A stretch of 32,020 nt of DNA from Acidobacteriota bacterium (lineage in GTDB: Bacteria; Acidobacteriota; Terriglobia; UBA7540). Positions 16,651 through 22,700 of this stretch are shown here, one piece after another (the first letter of the stretch is position 1; the number at the start of each line of letters is the position of its first letter). Location: positions 1 to 32,020 of the forward strand of contig CADDZJ010000043.1 in NCBI GenBank assembly GCA_902812415.1. The letters are read 5' to 3'. Under the pieces are notes generated by a model that was not told the DNA's origin, ran no database searches, and worked only from the letters and a program-made list of their open reading frames with translations. The position numbers were made by a program, and so were the translations under genes.

Positions 16651-17103
16651 ATGCCTCCAGCCGCTCGCATTACTGACCCAACCACACACGGCTCGCCCCT
16701 CGCACCGGGTCCGGGAAGTACCAATGTGCTGATTGGCGGCCTGCCGGCGTGGCGCGCAACCATTGACCAGCACGCCTGTCCTGCCACAAGTGTTTCTGGC
16801 CCCGATGGCATCGGCTCGGTCCTGATGGGCAGCCCGACCGTCCTGATCAACAACATGATGGCCTGCCGCCTGGGCGACATTGTGGTTGAAAAGCCCGGGC
16901 TGGCTTTGGGGCCTGCAAACCCGATCATCATGGGAGAGCCGACCGTCGAGATTGGCGAAGTGGGCATAGGGACGCCCGTGGTGGTCACGCCAATGGGCCC
17001 GCTTGTGGCCTTGGCGCAAGCGATGCAATCCGCTGCCGCCGCGGCCCTGGCTCGCGCTTCGCAAGAGGGTACGCCCTTTGTTGAGCCAAGCCCCGACGGG
17101 TAA
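16651..17103 (+). CDS. PAAR spike-tip protein
   Basis: PAAR proteins (150 residues here) cap the VgrG trimer with a sharp metal-binding cone and recruit cargo. The N-terminus MPPAARITDPTTHGSPL is the standard PAAR opening, followed by GPGSTNVLIGGLPAWRATIDQHACP and GSPTVLINNMMACRLGDIVVE, with the expected His/Cys candidates for zinc binding (H13, H41, C43, C73). The C-terminal 45 residues are an Ala-rich helix and linker with no toxin domain, so it is a stand-alone tip. It follows vgrG after 78 bp. The leader just before the ATG (16614-16650) is AT-rich and lacks a Shine-Dalgarno motif, so initiation probably relies on an unstructured leader or on readthrough from vgrG. Confidence 0.93.
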   Translation: MPPAARITDPTTHGSPLAPGPGSTNVLIGGLPAWRATIDQHACPATSVSGPDGIGSVLMGSPTVLINNMMACRLGDIVVEKPGLALGPANPIIMGEPTVEIGEVGIGTPVVVTPMGPLVALAQAMQSAAAAALARASQEGTPFVEPSPDG

Positions 17104-17193
17104 GGTTTGTCTGGAGCGGCGGGTCCTGCCGAACAGTTTGCAAGCGCCCTCAGCAAAGTTTAGCCCCAGGATTCTGACTTCGCCCCTAGAGCC

Positions 17194-18063
17194 ATGCGAG
17201 TGATCCTCCAGATTTTTTCAGGACCGGCTGCCGGAAAAGTCATTGAGGTGAAGCCCGGAAGCTTCGTGCGAATCGGCAGAACAGAGCGGGCTGATATCTC
17301 ATTCCCTGCCGACGCCCATATGTCGGGGGTCCATTTCGCTGTTGAATATGATGGAAAAGTCTGCCGGCTCCGGGACTACAAAAGCACCAACGGCACTCGC
17401 GTGAATGGTGAACGGGTGGAAGCGGCGGTTCTTCAGGACGGCGACCGCATCACAGCGGGTCAGAGCGCGTTCCTCGTACGAATCGAAGCAGGGGACAAAG
17501 TGTCAACGGATCCTGTCGCGGCAGGGCACGCGGCGCTGGCTGAAACTCGTGAAACTCGCCTGCTTTCGCTGTTCCGCGATCACTTTCAGCCGCTTTACGC
17601 CCTGCTCGACGCCGCGCGGGAGCCCTCCGTATTGAAAGTACTGGTGGAATCGGGAGAAGATCTTCTTTCCCTTTTTGCAGGCCCCGAGGGTGCGAGGCTT
17701 GCCCACTTTGCGCCGTACCTGGTCGCGCTCCGAAGAGATTCGGTCTTGCTTGAAAAGCTGGTTTACGAAGGCTGGGGCAAGAGTTGGGGGGTCTTCCTGA
17801 CGTGCGATCTGCCTGTGGAGGAACTTCGAGGCCATTTGCGGCAGTTTTTGAAAGTCCGGCTGCCCGGCCACCGGGAGGTCTACTTCCGCTATTACGATCC
17901 GCGCGTGCTGCGCCTGTTTCTTCCCACCTGCTATCCTGATGAAATCAACCGTTTTTTTGGACCTATCCGGTATATGTTGATGGAAGACGAAAAGGCGCAG
18001 AACCTGCTGCGGTTTTCCAATTCGGGTCAGGGTGTCGGCCTGAAAAGTTTTCCGCTGGGATAA
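17194..18063 (+). CDS. FHA domain fused to DUF4123 effector-adaptor domain
   Basis: Residues 1-98 form a forkhead-associated domain, a phosphothreonine reader: G28-R29, S44 and H47 (SGVH), N66-G67-T68 and VNG at 70-72 are in place, though the usual Arg of SRxH is Gly45. Residues about 125-260 match DUF4123 (Tap/TEC), the adaptor family that loads effectors onto VgrG. The signature YFRYYDPRVLRLFLPTC lies near 229-245, with the LYALLDAAREP and WGVFLTCDLPVEELRGHLR helices upstream. DUF4123 adaptors normally lack FHA and sit next to their cargo gene. Here the gene follows PAAR by 90 bp. The 289-residue length fits a simple two-domain fusion. The start ATG 17194 has a poor ribosome-binding site. 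The adaptor role is family knowledge; regulation by phosphorylation is inference, and no kinase gene is in the window. Confidence 0.85.
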   Translation: MRVILQIFSGPAAGKVIEVKPGSFVRIGRTERADISFPADAHMSGVHFAVEYDGKVCRLRDYKSTNGTRVNGERVEAAVLQDGDRITAGQSAFLVRIEAGDKVSTDPVAAGHAALAETRETRLLSLFRDHFQPLYALLDAAREPSVLKVLVESGEDLLSLFAGPEGARLAHFAPYLVALRRDSVLLEKLVYEGWGKSWGVFLTCDLPVEELRGHLRQFLKVRLPGHREVYFRYYDPRVLRLFLPTCYPDEINRFFGPIRYMLMEDEKAQNLLRFSNSGQGVGLKSFPLG

Positions 18064-18153
18064 CCACAAGCGACCCCGCGAGCGTGACGGCCAGGGTCGA
18101 AGCGGTCAGCTTTGCGCGCTCAATTCTTACCGCGCGCAGGAGGAGGTGCAGCG

Positions 18154-18693
18154 ATGTTCGAAATCCGCGAGGAACAGGTCAAGGCCTTTGAGGCTGACGC
18201 CATCAAGAAGTTTGAGAACCGGGTGATCCGGCACTTGAACCAGTTTTTTCCCGGACGCTGCCGGGAGCTTGGCGAGGAGAAAATTCGGGAGATGACTCAG
18301 TACGGAATCACACGCGCTCGAACCGGTGGAATCATCTCCGATCGTCATGTATGCCGGTTTATCGATTTGCTCGTGGTGCTGGGCCGCGATTTCGACGCTC
18401 AACTGAGTCTTAAGGAATTTCAAGCGATTTTGAATGATCCTGCGCTGAAACAGCATCCTGATGTGAAAATCGAACGTCTTGGCGAGTTGGTTCAAGAACA
18501 TGCGAGAAAAAGACGCTCCGGTCGTGACGTGACAAACGATAGCGGCTCCGACGCCGGCAAGGAAGGCGATGAGGCAGATCATCTGACTGCTGCAAGCGCG
18601 GATGCGGACCACAGTTTCAGCGACAATCCTCCAGGTTCAGTCGTTACGTCTTATCCTACAGGCGGGACGTCTTCTGCGGCCGAAGAAAAATGA
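18154..18693 (+). CDS. Small T6SS-associated protein of unknown function
   Basis: The 179-residue product has a compact helical N-terminal half (MFEIREEQVKAFEADAIKKFENRVIRHLNQFFPGRC, then GITRARTGGIISDRHVCRFIDLLVVLGRDFD, residues 1-90). A polar, disordered C-terminal tail rich in Ser, Asp, Gly and Glu follows (about 125-179). I recall similar small proteins beside effector-chaperone genes in other T6SS loci, where they are annotated only as hypothetical, so I give no function. I start at ATG 18154 because a strong ribosome-binding site (AGGAGGAGG around 18138-18147) lies 6 nt before it; an upstream in-frame start at 18112 adds unrelated residues. It sits exactly between the two FHA-chaperone fusions, so a shared role in cargo handling is plausible. 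There is no signal peptide or membrane segment. Confidence 0.8.
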   Translation: MFEIREEQVKAFEADAIKKFENRVIRHLNQFFPGRCRELGEEKIREMTQYGITRARTGGIISDRHVCRFIDLLVVLGRDFDAQLSLKEFQAILNDPALKQHPDVKIERLGELVQEHARKRRSGRDVTNDSGSDAGKEGDEADHLTAASADADHSFSDNPPGSVVTSYPTGGTSSAAEEK

Positions 18694-18745
18694 GGCAGGA
18701 TTTTTGGCGCGACGTATGCGATGGGTATGAGGAGAAGTTAAGCCC

Positions 18746-19657
18746 GTGCAGGTGAATCTTGAAATTCAAAGCGGCAGTCTTGCTGGAAAGAGGCTTGCGA
18801 TTCAGGAAGGTGAAACGGTGACCGTGGGGCGAACTGAGAACGCCAACTTCGCCATTCCCGAGGACACTTTCCTTTCTCGTGTGCATTTCGCCGTGGAATG
18901 CAACGGCGTCAGTTGCCGCGTGATCGACCGTAGGAGCGCCAACGGAACCTTCGTGAATGGCCAGAAGATCACGAAGGTTGCGATCCAGGATGGCGATGAG
19001 ATTGTGGCTGGCAAGACCAGGTTTCGGGTGTGCGTCACAGACAGCCCCGCTCTCCCATCGCGCCTGGCGGAAGCTGCGGCTTCCATTTCCCCGCCGCCAT
19101 CAGGTCACGTTACGGAAGAAAACGTTGATAAACAGGCCGCAGTGGTGGGGCTTCAAACGCCGGTCGAGAGTGGCTCAGAGCGGGAAATGTTGTCCGTCGA
19201 GCCAGCCGCAGGATTTGAGTCCACGGCCGCTCAGATCGGAAGCTGGTTCTTTGGAATCATTCCCCCAGGCTGGAGCGTGGTGGAGGGGGTTGGCCTTCGG
19301 CGTCTGGAACGAGGCGCCTTCCTCAGCGAAGTGACGGTGAGTGACGAAACCCTCGCTCCCGGCCAAACGTTCAGCCAGTATGTGGAATCCCAAATCGAAA
19401 TGCTGCGCCTGTTCGTCTCGCATCCCGAGATCGTGTCTGCCGAGTCTCCCGCCATTTCAGGCGCCGAAGAAACAAAAACTTTCGTCGTGCGGTACAAGAC
19501 GGATGACGGCCCGCACTTTGTGCAACGGCAGATTTATGCTTGTCACGATCGTCAGGCGGGCTCGCTGGCGCTGACCACCACTGAAAACGACCTTCCTCGC
19601 GTCCAGCCTTATTTTGATCAGATTCTCCACGGCGCTACCTTCGCCGCCCAGCCATGA
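18746..19657 (+). CDS. FHA domain fused to DcrB/DUF1795 (Eag-type) chaperone domain
   Basis: Residues 1-97 are a complete FHA domain (G28-R29, S44-R45-V46-H47, N66-G67-T68, N71), with every usual phosphothreonine-contact position present. A low-complexity linker (100-160) leads to a C-terminal domain (about 166-298) resembling DcrB/DUF1795: IIPPGWSV at its start, then a LAPGQTFSQYVESQIEMLR helix, a VRYKTDDGPHFVQRQIYACHDRQ strand pair and YFDQILHGATF at the end. DUF1795 proteins of the Eag group bind transmembrane segments of T6SS effectors and help load them onto the spike. The FHA part aligns without gaps to the upstream FHA-DUF4123 protein, with about 41 of 89 positions identical. Start GTG 18746 is preceded by TGAGGAGAAG. 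It is the last gene of the T6SS block, 46 bp from the convergent giant gene. The DUF1795 call rests on pattern, so it is somewhat less certain than the FHA call. Confidence 0.78.
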   Translation: MQVNLEIQSGSLAGKRLAIQEGETVTVGRTENANFAIPEDTFLSRVHFAVECNGVSCRVIDRRSANGTFVNGQKITKVAIQDGDEIVAGKTRFRVCVTDSPALPSRLAEAAASISPPPSGHVTEENVDKQAAVVGLQTPVESGSEREMLSVEPAAGFESTAAQIGSWFFGIIPPGWSVVEGVGLRRLERGAFLSEVTVSDETLAPGQTFSQYVESQIEMLRLFVSHPEIVSAESPAISGAEETKTFVVRYKTDDGPHFVQRQIYACHDRQAGSLALTTTENDLPRVQPYFDQILHGATFAAQP

Positions 19658-19671
19658 GAATCTCTTGCGCC

Positions 19672-19701
19672 AAAAAATCTCCGGTTATGAATATCTAACC
19701 G
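19672..19701 (-). terminator. Likely intrinsic terminator of the giant lipoprotein gene
   Basis: Read on the minus strand, CGGTTA and TAACCG form a 6-bp stem with an 8-nt loop directly after the stop codon, followed by GAGA and then TTTTTT (complement of 19672-19677). The spacer between the convergent genes is only 46 bp, so this single element probably ends the minus-strand transcript. The stem is short and AT-rich, hence moderate confidence. Confidence 0.5.
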
Positions 19702-19703
19702 CA

Positions 19704-22700
19704 TCACTGCGGCACAGGAATCGCAGCGATAGCGGTAAGGTTCGAGGTGGTTTCACCGACCGCGATCACGGAGTCCTTTGTCGGTGTTCCGCCCTTGTTG
19801 TCGTTGATGACATCCACCTCACCCCCTGTGGAGAAATTCGAGGTAAAGAATACGCGATAACCATTGAAGGATGGGTTTGTCGAATCGAGCGGCGGAATCA
19901 CAACTGCCGAGGGACTGCTTGTGCCAGAGGCGCCTTGAGGATTAGGTAGGTAAAAGGGAGATGCTTTGGTTTCAGCGGGCGTACTTAGGGTATTGTCAAT
20001 CACGGCGAATTGGTCGGTTCCTTTGAGGGCGGCATAGACGCGAGAACCGTTGGAGTCGGGCGTGATGGCGAGCGCCATGGGTTGCGAGTTTTTGCCCGTT
20101 GAGATTGAGGCAACGACCGTCTGGTTGTCCGCCGTACTGAGGGCGAGCACACTATCACTTCCACTGCAAGCAAAATAGACCCGATTACCATCGGGAGTGA
20201 TGGCTACGCCCTTGGGGGAAGTACAGGCGGCGCCCTTGGGGAAGCTGAAAGGCGAGCCACTGATTTGCGCATTCGCGCTGGTGTCGATCACAGCAAATTG
20301 ATTTGTACCAGCCAGGGTGACGTAAACCTGCTTTCCATCAGGCGTTACAGCCATGCCGATGGGCTGGCTGCTGGCCGGCAGGGAAATTGAGGCGATGCCA
20401 GTCGTGTTATCCGCGCGCATCACCACTACGGCGGGGCTGGTCGGACTATTGCCATCGCATGCAAAATAGATCTCATTATTTGGATAAGGTATTCCCACGA
20501 CAGCGGTGGGAGAGGCGCAGGGAGTATTCGAGGGGAAGCTGAAAGGCGATCCCGTGATCGCTTGATTCGTGATCGTATCGATTACGGCAAACTGGTTCGA
20601 GGTTGCCAGCGCCACGTACAAATAATGGCCATCCGGTGTGACGGCGATGCCATTGGGGCCGGAACTAAGGCCAGATAAAGATATGGGCAGAGCTGTTCCG
20701 GATGTAGAGGGACTGCCGCCAGGCGTTCCGGTATTGATGAAGTGGACTAGCCCCTGCCCCACATCAGCCACATAAGCGTAGGGATTGAACACATTCACCA
20801 CATAATTCGTAGGGGGATTGGGTGTCAGCGCGCCCCCGGCGGGCGCGCTGGCATTACCTGCGTCCATGGCGCAAACCTGAAAGGTGAAATCGCTATCCTG
20901 TGCGCTGGCCGCAGAAGGGCCTGAAGATGCGCTCAGCACACCCGTCGCGGGTGCGAGCAATATGCCTGTCGGAAGGCCGCCTGTTGGGGCCAGGCTGCCC
21001 GTACAGGCGCCTTGAGCGCTGCCCGGCGGAACCCAGGTGTAGCTTGTCGTCAGGCCGCCCGCGGCGGCGAACGTCTGTTGGTAAGGATAATCCAGCAACG
21101 AGTTCGCCAGCCGCGTAGTTGTAATCGTCAGCGCTGCTTGAATTAAGAGCGATCCCTTGAAGGTTTGGCTGTTTGAAGGGGTTGATGCGTTGGGATTGTC
21201 GCTCACGGTTACTTGCGGGTTGAATGAGCCGGATGTTCCCACAGAACTTGCCGAACAGGTGTAGGTATCAACAGGTGTGCCGCTAGTCACGCAGTTGAAT
21301 CCGGCCGGGAAGGAACTTGTGGTGGGGAAATTGTAAGGCGGGCCCAGGCCGCCCGATGCTGTAATTGTGAGCGGTGTGCAGCCGCCTCCTCCGGTACAAC
21401 CGCCTGCGGTGCCGTAAGCGCGATTGATAACCCCGTCGGGGAACGAAGTGGGGTTAGCCGTCAGAGAAATCTCAGGGTTGACGGTAAGGCTGGCCGGCTG
21501 GCTGCTGCTGGAAGCGGAGGGGGTCGAAGTGTTTGCAGTATCGGACGCAGAAATCATCAGGCTTGAGGAGCCCGATCCGTTCACAGCCGAACTTAAGCAT
21601 TGATAGGTTCCCGTCAGGCCGCTTGAGGAAGTCAGAGAACAATTGAAGCCCACCGGGAATCCAGACATCGAAGGCGTGGCGCTATAGCCGCCAAGCCCGC
21701 CGTTGACGGTGTACTGGATAGTTTGGCAAGCCCCGCCAGAACAGCCTCCGCCGGAACCGTACGCGCGGCCCTTAACAGCCGGAGCCAGGCTGCCAGGACC
21801 CGAAATCGTTAAAGCAGGGTTGATGGTCAGCGTTGCCGTACCGCTGCTTGCGGAGCCGGCGGGAGTCGAAGCATTGGCGATATCTGAAGCTGTAATGCTG
21901 ACGTTCGCTGGGCTTGAGCCGCTGACGCTTGAATCCGAGCAGGAGTAAGCTCCAAAAAGACCGCTGCCGGCGGAAAACGAGCACGTAAAGCCGCTGGGGA
22001 AACCAGTGAGTGTCGGTGCGGTCGAGTAGCTTCCTGTGCCGTTCTGGATGGTGAAGGTTACAGGTTGACACGAACTCGTGCCTGAAGCGCCACAATTGTT
22101 TCCAGTCCCGTAAGTACGGCCATTGACGGCAGGAGCCAACGAGCCCGGGCCTGAAATACTCAGAGTCGGATTAATGGTCAGCGTCGCCGCCCCGCTGCTT
22201 GCGCTGGCGGCAGGGGTTGAGGCATTGGCGGTATCTGAGGCCGTAATGCTGATGCTCGCCGAGCCTGAGCCGCTGACGCCTGTCCCATTCAGGCACGAAT
22301 ACGAACCCGATAAGCTGCCACTGGAGTTAAACGAACACGTAAAGCTGCCGGGAAAGTTGTTAAGCATTGGGGTCGGGCTGTACCCTCCTAACCCGCCCGA
22401 GATCGTATAGCTGATCGCTTGGCATGGGCTGGTTCCATTCGTGCCACAGTTGCTTCCGGACCCGTAAGGACGCCCGCTGACGGCCGGAGCCAAACTGCCC
22501 GGACCTGAAATGCTCAGAGTCGGATTAATGGTCAACGATGCCGTCGGGCTGCTGGCAGAGCCGGATGGCGTAGAGGCGTTGGCGGCATCTGAGGCTGTAA
22601 TGCTGATATTCGTCGAGACCGGGACCGAGCCGGAGCCGCTGACGACTGATGCGCTCAGACACGAATACGAACCCGATAAGTTGCCGCTGGAGTTGAACGA

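Noticed and set aside
16651-16690. AARxxDxxxH in the PAAR protein as a sign of a prePAAR-type effector
   Set aside because: The motif is at the very N-terminus of an ordinary stand-alone PAAR, where it belongs, and no transmembrane or toxin domain follows.
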